DNA from: Rhizobiaceae bacterium
GTDB lineage: Bacteria; Pseudomonadota; Alphaproteobacteria; Rhizobiales; Rhizobiaceae
Reading direction: 5' to 3'
Length of the DNA: 64,000 bases
NCBI GenBank assembly: GCA_029212415.1
Contig: JARGOF010000021.1
Location: 1-64,000, forward strand
In this document: one piece after another, positions 45,319 through 54,285 of the stretch
Position numbering within the stretch: position 1 is the first letter of the stretch
How the letters are laid out: every line of letters begins with the position of its first letter
Program-made: the position numbers and the translations under genes
Notes under the pieces: model-generated
Database searches by the model: none
What the model saw: only the letters and a program-made list of their open reading frames with translations
What the model was told of the DNA's origin: nothing

Positions 45319-46376
45319 GCACCGCACAGATATACGAACTTCCAGTGATTGCGCAGGGTATGAAAGCAGGCCTGCCTTCACCGCAAGACAAAACAATCAG
45401 CGCCAATGTCGTTGACAGCATCGGCCATACGCCGATGATCCGGTTGAGCCGTTATCTGGACCTGCCGAATATCGACCTCATTGCCAAGCTGGAAGCGTCA
45501 AATCCGGGCGGCAGCGCCAAGGATCGTCCCGCCAGAAGGATGATCGAGGAAGGACTCAAGGACGGATCGATCAACGCGCGGACGACGATCATTGAATCGT
45601 CCTCAGGCAATATGGGCATCGGACTTGCCCAGATATGCCGTTACCACGGCCTGCGGTTCATCTGTGTCGTGGATCCCAATGCACAGGCTCAGAATGTCGC
45701 CATTATCCGGACGCTGGGCGCTGAAGTGCGCCTGGTGACGGAGCCATTGGAAGGCGACTTTCTGGCCGCCCGCCTTGCTCTGGTGAAAGAACTGCTTGAT
45801 GGCATCGAAAACAGCTTCTGGCCGAACCAATATGCCAATCTCAACAATCCACTGGCCCATGAATTTGGTACGATACAGGAAATCGACAACACTCTCGGCG
45901 GTGCTTTCGATTATCTGTTTGTTGCCACCAGCAGCACCGGCACGGCACGCGGTTGCCGGGACTATCTGGCAAAACGCGGTCGCCATACGGCGGTTGTTGC
46001 CGTCGATGCTGCAGGCAGCATCCTGTTCAATGGCAACGCCGGTCCCCGCAAGATTTCAGGCATGGGCGCCGGGACCCTTCCCGATCTGGCGCGCGACCAG
46101 CATTTTGATGACGTGGTCCGGGTCAGTGATATCCGTTGTGTGGCCGGGTGTCGCCGCGCTGCAGCCCGCGAAGCATTGCTTGTCGGCGGATCCGGCGGCG
46201 GCGTTCTGGAGGCCGTGCGCCAGATGCAATCGGAACTGGTGGGAAAGACGGTCGCAGTGATCCTGCACGATTCGGGTGTGCGTTATCTGGAAACCGTTTT
46301 CAACGATGCCTGGGTCGAAAAGGAACTGGGCTGCAGCGCTGACGATCTGCACACGATGGCAAACAGTCGTTTCTGA
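45315..46376 (+). CDS. sbnA: SbnA-like PLP-dependent synthase (2,3-diaminopropionate precursor pathway)
   Basis: 353 residues of the cysteine synthase/cystathionine beta-synthase superfamily. PLP lysine Lys69 lies in NPGGSAKDRPARRM, the phosphate/substrate loop is ESSSGNMGIGLAQIC, and VGGSGGGVLEAV binds the cofactor phosphate. The NPGGSxKDRPA form is that of SbnA, which joins O-phosphoserine and glutamate to N-(1-amino-1-carboxyl-2-ethyl)-glutamic acid, the precursor of 2,3-diaminopropionate. It also resembles Y4xP of Rhizobium NGR234. No SbnB-type dehydrogenase is adjacent. Its stop overlaps the next ATG by one base. Confidence 0.82.
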   Translation: MSTAQIYELPVIAQGMKAGLPSPQDKTISANVVDSIGHTPMIRLSRYLDLPNIDLIAKLEASNPGGSAKDRPARRMIEEGLKDGSINARTTIIESSSGNMGIGLAQICRYHGLRFICVVDPNAQAQNVAIIRTLGAEVRLVTEPLEGDFLAARLALVKELLDGIENSFWPNQYANLNNPLAHEFGTIQEIDNTLGGAFDYLFVATSSTGTARGCRDYLAKRGRHTAVVAVDAAGSILFNGNAGPRKISGMGAGTLPDLARDQHFDDVVRVSDIRCVAGCRRAAAREALLVGGSGGGVLEAVRQMQSELVGKTVAVILHDSGVRYLETVFNDAWVEKELGCSADDLHTMANSRF

Positions 46377-48046
46377 TGGCAGGGCCCCATCAGATTGCCC
46401 GCAATGGCGACGTGAGACGCATCGCCATTGTCGGCTGCGGCCCAAGGGGCATGTATGCATTGGACAGTCTTTGCCAGCTGGCAGGGGAAATGCCAGCCGA
46501 ATGCCGCTTCGACGTCACTGTGTACGAACCGGCTGAACATCCCGGTGCAGGCGCTATCTACAACCATGACCAGCCCGACTATCTGCGGATGAATTTTGCC
46601 TCCCGACACATTGATGCGTGGAACCGACGATGGGTTGCGGATTCACCACAACATCCATCTTTTCTGACCTGGATGCAGCAGCAATATGCAGGTCAGCCAG
46701 ACCCCGACGGGTTTGTCTCGCGCAATCGTGTGGGTCGTTATCTCAGCGCTTGCTTCAACCGTATTGTCCAGACCTGCCCCGCAAACGTCGATATTCGCCT
46801 GCGCCGGGCACGCGTTGAGCACATCGAGCATCAACCGCACGGATGGCAGGTGCGCAGCACGCAGGAAACGCGCCACTTCGCACAGGTGCTGATCACCACC
46901 GGACATCAGGACTGGCAGAGGCGCAGCCCTGGCTCGCACGACGGCAGTCAACGGCGCTTCATCCCTTCGATCTTTCCCGTTGAGGAAAAGCTGAGCACAA
47001 AGCAGGTGCCACCGGGGCTTGTTGCTGGCATCAAAGGCTTTGCACTGACCTTCATCGATGCATCTCTGGCGCTGACACTGGGCCGTGATGGCCGGTTCAT
47101 CGAGACAGCCGATGGTTACGCCTACAGGGCTTCGGGCAAGGAACCGGCAAGGCTGGTGCCCTTGTCACGGACCGGACGTCCGCTGCTTTGCAAACCGGAT
47201 CATGGCAAATTTGTTGGGCCGGCGGTGGAGACCATCTGGCGCGACGCCTCTGCCGCGTTGAATCAGCTTCCAAAGCAAAGTGGTGCCATCTGCTTTGAAG
47301 GCCAGATCTGGCCCATCATCCTTCGCGCTGCTGAGTCGGCGGTAAACCTCGAAGATGGCGCCGCAGGCCGATGGTTTACTCAATGGTGCGACGGCCATTT
47401 TGACGGCAAGCGTGCCCTGCAGGCGATGCGTTCATCCTTTCAGGTCGCGACAGGCAGGCAGCCGCCCGATCTGGTCTGGGCCATGGGAGAGGCCTGGAGG
47501 AAGATCTATCCAGCCCTGGTGGACTGTGTCAGCCATGGGGGATTGAGTGCGCAAAGCCATAAACGATTCAGAGACATAGCCCGGGAGATGGAGCGCATAT
47601 CCTTCGGACCACCGGCCATCAACATGGGCTATATGCTGGCTTTGGCCGATGCAGGCATTCTGGATCTGAGCCGATGCGATCATTTTGCCGACAAGAGCGC
47701 CAGCCAATGGCCAGGAGATATCGATGTCGCCATTGACGCCACAATCCCGGCTCCCACCGTTTTCGACCCCCAGGGACCGATCGGCGGTCTGGAAAAAGCC
47801 GGATTTTTGAATTGCGGGCACAACGGAGAAATTGTCATCAACCGCAACGGACAAGCCCTGAGTGAAGGAAGGGCCGTGCCGGGACTGTCTGCCATTGGAA
47901 GGGTCACGGAGGGCTGTGTTCTGGGCAATGATACGTTGAGCCGCACCCTTCACGACCATATCCGCCATTGGGCCGAAACGATTGTCGGCTCGCCACCTTT
48001 GTCTGCGCCGCTTGAGTGCGCGCGAGAACTGGAGATGCATGCATGA
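46376..48046 (+). CDS. FAD/NAD(P)-binding protein of the SbnA-Y4yA operon
   Basis: 556 residues. The N terminus has a dinucleotide fold (RIAIVGCGPRGMYALDSL, VYEPAEHPGAGAIY) and NFASRHIDAWNRRW, typical of the NAD_binding_9 FAD/NAD(P) group; GFALTFIDASLALTLGRDGRF and the C-terminal GLSAIGRVTEGCVLGNDTLSR complete it. Such proteins sit in amino-acid-derived metabolite clusters, including one like y4xO in NGR234. It could oxidise the ACEGA-type product in place of SbnB, or hydroxylate an amine; this is inference. One-base overlap with sbnA and ATGA overlap with the decarboxylase gene. Confidence 0.72.
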   Translation: MAGPHQIARNGDVRRIAIVGCGPRGMYALDSLCQLAGEMPAECRFDVTVYEPAEHPGAGAIYNHDQPDYLRMNFASRHIDAWNRRWVADSPQHPSFLTWMQQQYAGQPDPDGFVSRNRVGRYLSACFNRIVQTCPANVDIRLRRARVEHIEHQPHGWQVRSTQETRHFAQVLITTGHQDWQRRSPGSHDGSQRRFIPSIFPVEEKLSTKQVPPGLVAGIKGFALTFIDASLALTLGRDGRFIETADGYAYRASGKEPARLVPLSRTGRPLLCKPDHGKFVGPAVETIWRDASAALNQLPKQSGAICFEGQIWPIILRAAESAVNLEDGAAGRWFTQWCDGHFDGKRALQAMRSSFQVATGRQPPDLVWAMGEAWRKIYPALVDCVSHGGLSAQSHKRFRDIAREMERISFGPPAINMGYMLALADAGILDLSRCDHFADKSASQWPGDIDVAIDATIPAPTVFDPQGPIGGLEKAGFLNCGHNGEIVINRNGQALSEGRAVPGLSAIGRVTEGCVLGNDTLSRTLHDHIRHWAETIVGSPPLSAPLECARELEMHA

Positions 48047-49512
48047 GCCGCCATGAACCCTTCGACCTGACCTGTAGCGGTGTGCAGCCACTGACACCAC
48101 GGCTGGAGCCCTGGATGCGCGGATTGCTGACCGGCTCCCGGCTGGAAACGCTGATGAAACGGTATGGTTCGCCACTGAACATCCAGTCGAGCGCGCCCTT
48201 CAAGCGCAACCTGTCGAATTTGAACCAGGTCGGGCAAGAACGCGGCCTGAAATTCAAGCCCTTTTTTGCACGCAAAGCCAACAAATGCCTTCATTACATC
48301 GATGCGGCGCATGCGCTTGGCTGCGGCATCGACACGGCAAGTCTGGCGGAAGTGGAGCAGGTTTTGCACCGCGGGGTGCCCGGATCAGACATTGTCTGTA
48401 CGGCAGCGGTCAAGACCCGGGACCTGCTGCAATTGTGCGTGGACAATGGCCTCACCATCATTATCGACAATGCGGATGAACTGGACCTGCTGGGCGTGAT
48501 TGCTGCTGATGCCGGACGCCGGGCACAGATCGGTTTGCGCCTGTGTGGTTTCGAGCACGAAGGACACATCCTGCACTCACGGTTTGGTTTTCCTCTGTGC
48601 GATCTGCATGCTCTTGTCGCGCGCTGCGCGGCACAGGCGGAAAGCTTCGATCTGATCGGCCTGCACTTTCACCTGAACGGCTATGATGCCAACCATCGCG
48701 TTGCGGCGCTGAGACAGGTCATTCCCGTGGCTACGGAATTGACAAAAGGCGGCAGGCCGTCGTTCTTCATCGACATAGGCGGCGGCATTCCCATGCGCTA
48801 CCTGGAACAGTCGACGCAATGGGACGCCTGGTGTCAGGCGCATGGCGAGGCGCTGCTGGGCGCGCGTGAACCGATCACCCGGGACAATCACGGCCTAGGT
48901 CGGCTGGTGCACGAGGGTAAAATACTGGGCACGGTTGATGCCTATCCACCCAATCACCCCTGCGTCCAGCAGGACTGGCTGGCCTCCATCCTGGATGCGC
49001 CGCTAGCTGCGTCCGGTCTGGATGATGACAATGGCGATGTGACCATTGCCCAAACACTGGTGGCAGCGGATCTGGAGTTGCGGTGTGAACCCGGCCGTTC
49101 GGTGCTCGACGGCTGTGGCATGACGGTGGCTGCAGTGCAGTTTCGCAAACGCGACAGCCAGGGCAATCTTGTCGTTGGTGTCACCATGAACAGCACCCAG
49201 TGCCGCACAGGCTTCAAGGAATTCATGCTCGACCCCCTGCTGGTGCCGAAAGCCGAGGATCGCCAACCAACGGATGCTGCCGAAGGCTATCTGGCGGGCA
49301 CCTATTGCACCGAATCGGAATGGCTCAGCCTGCGCAAAATGCGTTTTCCGATGGGTGTCAGCGTGGGCGATCTGGTGGTCTTTGCCAATACGGCCGGTTA
49401 TCTCATGCATTTCAGGGAAAGTCGTTCGCACCAGTTCGATCTGGCAAAAAACATCTTCCTGTCGGACGAAACGGGTCCGGATTCATTTGTGCTGGATGAG
49501 ATTGACGGATAA
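48043..49512 (+). CDS. Y4yA family PLP-dependent decarboxylase (alanine racemase fold)
   Basis: 489 residues, fold-type III decarboxylase related to diaminopimelate/ornithine decarboxylases and SbnH. PLP lysine Lys78 in FFARKANKCLHYI, His in LIGLHFHLNG, glycine loop FIDIGGGIPMRY and phosphate/substrate motif CEPGRSVLDGCGM are present. In siderophore clusters such enzymes decarboxylate an amino-acid-citrate adduct; here no adduct-forming synthetase is found. The start MSRHEPFDL at 48043 overlaps the previous stop (ATGA). It is the last gene of the operon. Confidence 0.82.
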   Translation: MSRHEPFDLTCSGVQPLTPRLEPWMRGLLTGSRLETLMKRYGSPLNIQSSAPFKRNLSNLNQVGQERGLKFKPFFARKANKCLHYIDAAHALGCGIDTASLAEVEQVLHRGVPGSDIVCTAAVKTRDLLQLCVDNGLTIIIDNADELDLLGVIAADAGRRAQIGLRLCGFEHEGHILHSRFGFPLCDLHALVARCAAQAESFDLIGLHFHLNGYDANHRVAALRQVIPVATELTKGGRPSFFIDIGGGIPMRYLEQSTQWDAWCQAHGEALLGAREPITRDNHGLGRLVHEGKILGTVDAYPPNHPCVQQDWLASILDAPLAASGLDDDNGDVTIAQTLVAADLELRCEPGRSVLDGCGMTVAAVQFRKRDSQGNLVVGVTMNSTQCRTGFKEFMLDPLLVPKAEDRQPTDAAEGYLAGTYCTESEWLSLRKMRFPMGVSVGDLVVFANTAGYLMHFRESRSHQFDLAKNIFLSDETGPDSFVLDEIDG

Positions 49513-49688
49513 GGCTGTGCGACTTTGCTCGCCTGATGATGCAGTGCACATTATCTCATCCCATAGTAAATTCTGCACATTTAAACGACAAACCTTCATC
49601 ATTCAGCAGAAGGTGTGTTTCCCATTGTATTGATGCCGGACGCGCCGGAGCGAGACAATCGACAATTTCAATCGCAAGGAACTTAAAA

Positions 49689-49835
49689 ATGAACCGCAAT
49701 ATGCTCTATATCGTCATTGCCATACTCGTCGTCGTTGTCGCTGTTCTGGGCTACAAATATTATCAGGACAGCCAGCAGACCACCGGCGTCGAAATCAATA
49801 TGGGCAAGGACGGCATTTCCATCGAGAAGAAGTAA
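49689..49835 (+). CDS. Small single-span membrane protein
   Basis: 48 residues: MNRNMLYIVIAILVVVVAVL is one membrane helix, followed by GYKYYQDSQQTTGVEINMGKDGISIEKK, a short polar tail with Lys/Asp. AAGGAACTTAAAA precedes ATG 49689. Similar short proteins with a VEINMGKDGISIE-type tail are, as far as I recall, common in Hyphomicrobiales and of unknown function. Upstream lies TGCAGTGCA (49540-49548), like the phasin operators. Confidence 0.75.
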   Translation: MNRNMLYIVIAILVVVVAVLGYKYYQDSQQTTGVEINMGKDGISIEKK

Positions 49836-49877
49836 AGACGCCAAGATCCGGTGTTGCGCCAACTGCGCGCAACCCGG
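49836..49877 (+). repeat. 42-bp dispersed element, copy 1
   Basis: It begins directly after the stop codon of the small membrane protein gene and matches 51780-51821 at 34 of 42 positions by eye. CCGG-T-GTTGCGC can pair with GCGCAAC-CCGG to form a hairpin. Confidence 0.6.
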
Positions 49878-49963
49878 TCGTGGCTTGGATCAGCCAACGA
49901 TTGTTGACGGTTGACCGGTCTCCATTGAGAAACAATCACATGGCGTGATCAACGCGAGCTAAG

Positions 49964-50314
49964 TCAATTGTAGCGGCGTCGCTCCAGTTCCAGAACCGGA
50001 TCGGCGTCAATCTGAGCGATTGGTACACGTTTGTCTGACGTGAGATCACCGGACAATTGGAGTCCGAGATAGCGCCCGCAGCAGACCCTCAGAAAACTGG
50101 TGAAGTTGCCCAGATCGTGTCCGGCATCTATCGACTCGCAATGCAACTTGGTGATCAGTTGAACCAGATTCATGCGATCCCGGGCGGCGATTTCTTCAAG
50201 GATCGACCAGAAGAAATTCTCCAGTCGGACGCTGGTCACCATGCCTTCGATGCGCAGCGACTTGGTCGCACTCACCCAAAGCGCAGGATCGGCATCAATG
50301 AATAATTTGCACAT
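49964..50314 (-). CDS. Ribbon-helix-helix domain protein (RHH_4-like)
   Basis: 116 residues. RIEGMVTSVRLENFFWSILEEIAARDRMNLVQLI (residues about 21-54, abbreviated by function) has the strand-helix-helix layout of RHH_4 proteins, in which the TSVRLE strand contacts DNA. The N-terminal MCKLFIDADPALW and the second part ESIDAGHDLGNFTSFLRVCCGRY are typical of the family in alphaproteobacteria. Probable small regulator; target unknown. ATG 50314. Confidence 0.8.
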   Translation of the reverse strand: MCKLFIDADPALWVSATKSLRIEGMVTSVRLENFFWSILEEIAARDRMNLVQLITKLHCESIDAGHDLGNFTSFLRVCCGRYLGLQLSGDLTSDKRVPIAQIDADPVLELERRRYN

Positions 50315-50340
50315 GTCTTTTCACCGTAAATCTGTGCCGG

Positions 50341-50652
50341 TCAGGCGAGCCGGCTTTTCACATCCTCAGCGAAGCCTTCATAGGTCCTGAGCGCGGTGAC
50401 CTTGACATGGACATGTTGCCCCATGGTCTTCATGATCGGCAGATCGAGCAGAATCTGATCCAGCATTTCCATCGATTCGACCTTGACGATGACGATCACG
50501 CGACGTTCGCCGACGGCTTTCCACAGATCCACCACGACGCCGGATGCCTTTGCGCCAAGAGCAACATTGGCTTCCTCTGCCCAGATGGTGAAAAGGTCAT
50601 TCTGCGTCATTTGCGCGGAATATTCCACGGAAAAATCCAGATGAAACAACAT
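50341..50652 (-). CDS. Muconolactone delta-isomerase family protein
   Basis: 103 residues of the CatC/MIase ferredoxin-like fold: MLFHLDFSVEYSAQMTQNDL, GVVVDLWKAVGERRVIVIVKVESMEMLDQIL, LPIMKTMGQHVHVKVTAL. CatC isomerises muconolactone in catechol degradation, but no other catechol genes are near, so a role in that pathway is not supported by context. Strong ribosome binding site GGAGGATATTGC before ATG 50652. Probably co-transcribed with the preceding VOC gene. Confidence 0.8.
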   Translation of the reverse strand: MLFHLDFSVEYSAQMTQNDLFTIWAEEANVALGAKASGVVVDLWKAVGERRVIVIVKVESMEMLDQILLDLPIMKTMGQHVHVKVTALRTYEGFAEDVKSRLA

Positions 50653-50725
50653 GCAATATCCTCCAATTGTGGTTGTTGGCCCACCCGGTCAGGTAAGCCG
50701 AAATTCTTTGCGAGCGCAGTCGCGC

Positions 50726-51120
50726 TCAGCCGTAACGACCGCCCGCCTGCAATACCTCGATCTGATAGCCGTCCGGATCTGCGATAAAAAAGAACTTTGC
50801 CAGCAGATTGCCATCCGGCTTGAATTCAACGATGTCGCGGGGCGCATAGCCCGCAGCGCCACAAGCGGCATGCGCGGCCTCCAGATCATCGACGGCAAAG
50901 GCCAGGTGCCCGTAGCCATCCCCAGATCATAGGGCTCTTCGCGCCCCTTGTTGACCGTCAATTCCAGCTCGAAGGTGGCGCCCGATCCAACGAGATAGAC
51001 AAGCGTGAAATTCTCGAAATCCAGGCGATCCTTGACCGTCATGCCAAAGGCTGCACTGTAGAATGCAATTGATTTTTCCTCGTCGAGGACCCGGATCATT
51101 GAATGAATTGGTTTTGCCAT
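50726..51120 (-). pseudogene. VOC/glyoxalase family protein, frameshifted
   Basis: Starts MAKPIHSMIRVLDEEKSIAFY at 51120 and follows the lactoylglutathione lyase (GloA-like) pattern up to EEPYDLG; the continuation GDGYGHLAFAVDDLEAAHAA..., IVEFKPDGNLLAKFFFIADP and YQIEVLQAGGRYG is in another frame and ends at 50726. One base is missing near 50920-50923, where a run of four C (four G on the coding strand) would need five to restore the frame. Restored length would be about 131 residues. Either a recent pseudogene or a homopolymer sequencing error. Confidence 0.85.
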
Positions 51121-51357
51121 GATGCACCCGCCTTTAGCAGGTCCTCCTCCCAGCTGTTTGCGACACCGGTAAAGACTTATCATCACTTTCGTGAAACAGG
51201 GTATTATGCGGTTACTACATAGGCTGTTTTGACGGCGGAGAAATGTCCGTCAGGCCGTTGACAGTGATGAAGGCGCGCCATTGCCAAAGCAACCAGGGAA
51301 ATCAGATATTTCTGTTGGAAGCAGCGAAACGGTGTGTTGCTATTTTAGGGGGTATCG

Positions 51358-51780
51358 ATGAGCAAGGGTCTGCAACCAACTTTCCTCGAACCCGGTCAGG
51401 GGCGCACCTACGACATGGGTCGCATCAAGGCGATTTTCAAAGCCGACGACAGGGAAACAGACAATCAATATTCGATTTCCGAATGGTGGATGGAGCCCAA
51501 TACGAAGGGTGTCGGCGCCCATTCCCATGAGAAGGAAAACGAGATCTTTGTTGTATTGGAAGGCACCATGCGTTTCCTCGTGGGTGATACCTGGCGTGAT
51601 GCAAAAAAGGGCAGTTTCATCTATGTGCCGGCTGGCATAGTGCACGATTTCGAAAACCACAGCCCGGAACGGGCCGGCATTTTGAATATCTTCGGACCCG
51701 GCTCCTTCGAGTCAAACATGCCGATGATCGTCAAATGGTTTCAGGAGCACCCGCCGCAAGATGCGGTTTCAGAGAACTGA
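51358..51780 (+). CDS. Cupin domain protein
   Basis: 140 residues. Cupin motif 1 lies in GAHSHEKENEIFVVLEG (His and Glu metal ligands) and motif 2 in YVPAGIVHDFENHSPERAGILNIF. Single small beta barrels like this bind a metal and act as isomerases, dioxygenases or sensors; the substrate cannot be told. AGGGGGTATCG precedes ATG 51358. Confidence 0.87.
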   Translation: MSKGLQPTFLEPGQGRTYDMGRIKAIFKADDRETDNQYSISEWWMEPNTKGVGAHSHEKENEIFVVLEGTMRFLVGDTWRDAKKGSFIYVPAGIVHDFENHSPERAGILNIFGPGSFESNMPMIVKWFQEHPPQDAVSEN

Positions 51781-51821
51781 GACGCCAGGAGGCGGTGTTG
51801 CGCCCCTTGCGCGGACCCCGG
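51780..51821 (+). repeat. 42-bp dispersed element, copy 2
   Basis: It begins at the last base of the cupin stop codon; 34 of 42 positions match copy 1 at 49836-49877, including GGTGTTGCGCC and CCCGG. The surrounding DNA is not similar. Confidence 0.6.
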
Positions 51822-52077
51822 ATGCGGCGGTGCAAGATCAAACAATCTGGAGCGCTCATGCCCAGCAAGCGCCACCCTTTCACCTTCACCCGATGAGGGC
51901 TTTCGGGATAGGGCACAGGCACCCTATCGGATTGTCCTGGCCTGTTTAAATCCAGATCATTCCATCGAACATCCACACTTACCGGTTGCACCATCAGGTT
52001 GAATCTGCAAACTATTCTGGATATTTTGCTTCTATGAAATAGACAAATCTGATTTCGATCATTCCGGGATTTGATGA
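51822..52077. other. Intergenic region before the DUF3857 gene
   Basis: Together with the repeat this leaves about 297 bases without a gene. I see no coding sequence; the last 100 bases are AT-rich and probably hold the promoter of the next gene. Confidence 0.5.
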
Positions 52078-54104
52078 ATGCATTTTTGTAAAAATAATAA
52101 TGTCTTGCGCCTTTGCGGCATTGAGCCGGTTCAATTTGTCGTTCGGGTCCTGTTTCTAATGCTTTTGCTGGCAACCAGCACCAGTATTGTCACCTCACCC
52201 GCACGCGCCAATGCAGGCATTGCCAAGGCGCCTGCACCGTCTTGGGTAACGGATCTGGATATCCCTGAGCCTTTACCCGAACGCATCGATCAGGTGATCA
52301 ACGGAGCTTACTATTTGCTCTTATCGAGACAGATACGGTTTCAAAATCAGCAAAGAACGGCCTATCGGCGCATCGCGGTAAAAGTGACCAACCGTGAAGG
52401 ACTGGAAGAGGCCGGTCACATTTCTATCGAATTTCGGCCCGAGCGCGAAAATATCACAATCCATGGCATTCGCATCTACAGGGATGGTGGTGTGACAGAT
52501 ATTCTGGACGACACTGATTTTCATACGTTTCGCCGGGAAAAAGATCTTGATAGTGGCATACTTGACGGAAACTGGACCGCTTTTGCCAATCTCTATTCGG
52601 TCCGCATTGGTGACATAGTCGAATATTCTTACAGCAGAACGTTTCAGACAATCCTGATGCAAGACGAATTTTTCGGTCGGTTTTCGACAAATTTCGGCTC
52701 GCCTGTGGGGTCCTTGAAACGCGTATCATGGTTCCGAAAAATATGGAGCTGGCTATAAGGCAGCCAGAGAATCCGGTTCGGCTCATCACAAAGGATTTGC
52801 CCGGCGAACGCATTTACAGCTGGGTACAAACAGATCCCGAACCCATCCGCTATGAAGACCATGTACCCTCCTGGCACGATCCCCAGGACGTTGTCGGGGT
52901 TAGTTCCGTGCAGAACTGGTCAGCCGTCGCGGCAGATTCACTCGACCATTACACCCCGGTTCAGACTTTGCCGCGCGCATTCCGCGAAAGACTGGATCAG
53001 ATTGGAAACAGCACCTCTGGTTCGCGTTATCGCATCTCCAAGGTGCTTTCCCTTGTGCAAAACGAGATTCGTTATGTAGGCATCGAAATTGACCGTGGCG
53101 CCTTTATTCCCAGACCACCTGACGTTGTGCTGAAGCAGGGTTTTGGAGATTGCAAGGACAAGAGTTATTTGATGGTGGAGGCCCTGCGCCACCTGGGAAT
53201 CAAGGCGGTGCCTGCCCTTGCGCATCTGAGCCGGGGGCAGACGCTCGCTGACATCCTGCCTTCGCCGTATGTTTTCAACCATGTCATCGTCAAGGCGCAA
53301 GCCGACGGACAGACCTTCTGGCTGGATCCGACCAGAACCCAACAATACAGTCCGGATCCGGTCAACTCGCAAGCCGATTATGGTTACGTCCTGCCGATTT
53401 CAAAAGATACGACAGAACTTGAGCGCATTGTCCCGGTCTTTCCCGACACACCAAATACGATTGTGGAGGAATCCATAACGATCAATGCCGAAGAAGGTCA
53501 GCCTTTGGTCAAACTGAAGGTCAAATCCCTGTACAAGGGCAGTGACGCTGATGAATTCAGGGTGAAGCTTGCTGGCAAGGGCTCCAGATATTACGCCGAT
53601 GTCTATAAAAAATATTATGCCGGTCTCTATGAACAGATAGCGCCCGCCGCAGATATAGAAATAAGCGACGATATCGAAAACAATATCCTGCAAGTGCTTG
53701 AACAGTACGAAGTTCCAGGCCCGGCAGATTACAAAGTCCTTCTGGAAAAGTTTTATCTGCAGGCCGATACGGTCCGTTCGATTTTGACAAAACCCGACAA
53801 TGAAGAGCGCCAAAGGCCCTTCGTTCTGCCGTTTCCCATTCATCGTCAGCACAGGGTGTCGGTCGAAAACCTGTCAGGCACTTACAAACCACTTGATCCG
53901 ATTGATATTGAAACCCCCTATCTGAACTTTGCGCTTCGCTCCTCCTTCGAAAAGAAAAAACTGATCGTTGGCTGGACATTGAAAACGAAACAGGAAGCAG
54001 TCAGCGCATCGGATTACAAGAACTATGGTGAAGTGTATGATTCACTCATCTCCGAAACGAGCTGGTGGTTTGACCTGACGCAAGAAGTTGAAGGCGAACA
54101 ATAA
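52078..54104 (+). pseudogene. DUF3857 and transglutaminase domain protein, frameshifted
   Basis: The first 226 codons give a signal/membrane segment (about 22-42) and most of a DUF3857 domain (YRRIAVKVTNREGLEEAG, VEYSYSRTFQTI). The frame then runs out at 52758, while the protein clearly continues in the next frame from MVPKNMELAIRQPENPVRL at 52728 to 54104, with a transglutaminase core (GFGDCKDKSYLMVEALRHLG, FNHVIVKAQADGQTFWLDPT) and a C-terminal DUF domain. Adding one A to the run at 52717-52719 would read SLKTRIMVPKNMEL and restore about 675 residues. Secreted or periplasmic protein, function unknown. Frameshift or sequencing error. Confidence 0.85.
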
Positions 54105-54138
54105 GAGCATGTCTGGCTTTCATTGAACCACTCTGTTC

Positions 54139-54285
54139 GTGATCCAGTGCGTCGATCCGACAGGAAGGCGGTATAGTGCGACGCTCTCGCATCGGTCGAG
54201 ACGCCTGACACAACGGGTGACGCAGCAGGCGGCCACTGGTCGCGACCCGGAGGACAATATTATCGACATCTACACCGAGTACTAA
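54139..54285 (+). CDS. Possible short open frame or gene remnant
   Basis: GTG 54139 opens 48 codons (VIQCVDPTGRRYSATLSHRS... ending DPEDNIIDIYTEY) that run to a TAA overlapping the end of the HxlR gene on the other strand. The acidic C-terminal end looks protein-like, but there is no ribosome binding site and I recognise no family. Confidence 0.25.
   Translation: MIQCVDPTGRRYSATLSHRSRRLTQRVTQQAATGRDPEDNIIDIYTEY

Noticed and set aside
45315-46376. Housekeeping cysteine synthase
   Set aside because: The NPGGSxKDRPA motif and operon context point to the SbnA branch.
50341-50652. Catechol degradation cluster
   Set aside because: Only the isomerase-like gene is present; no catA, catB or regulator nearby.
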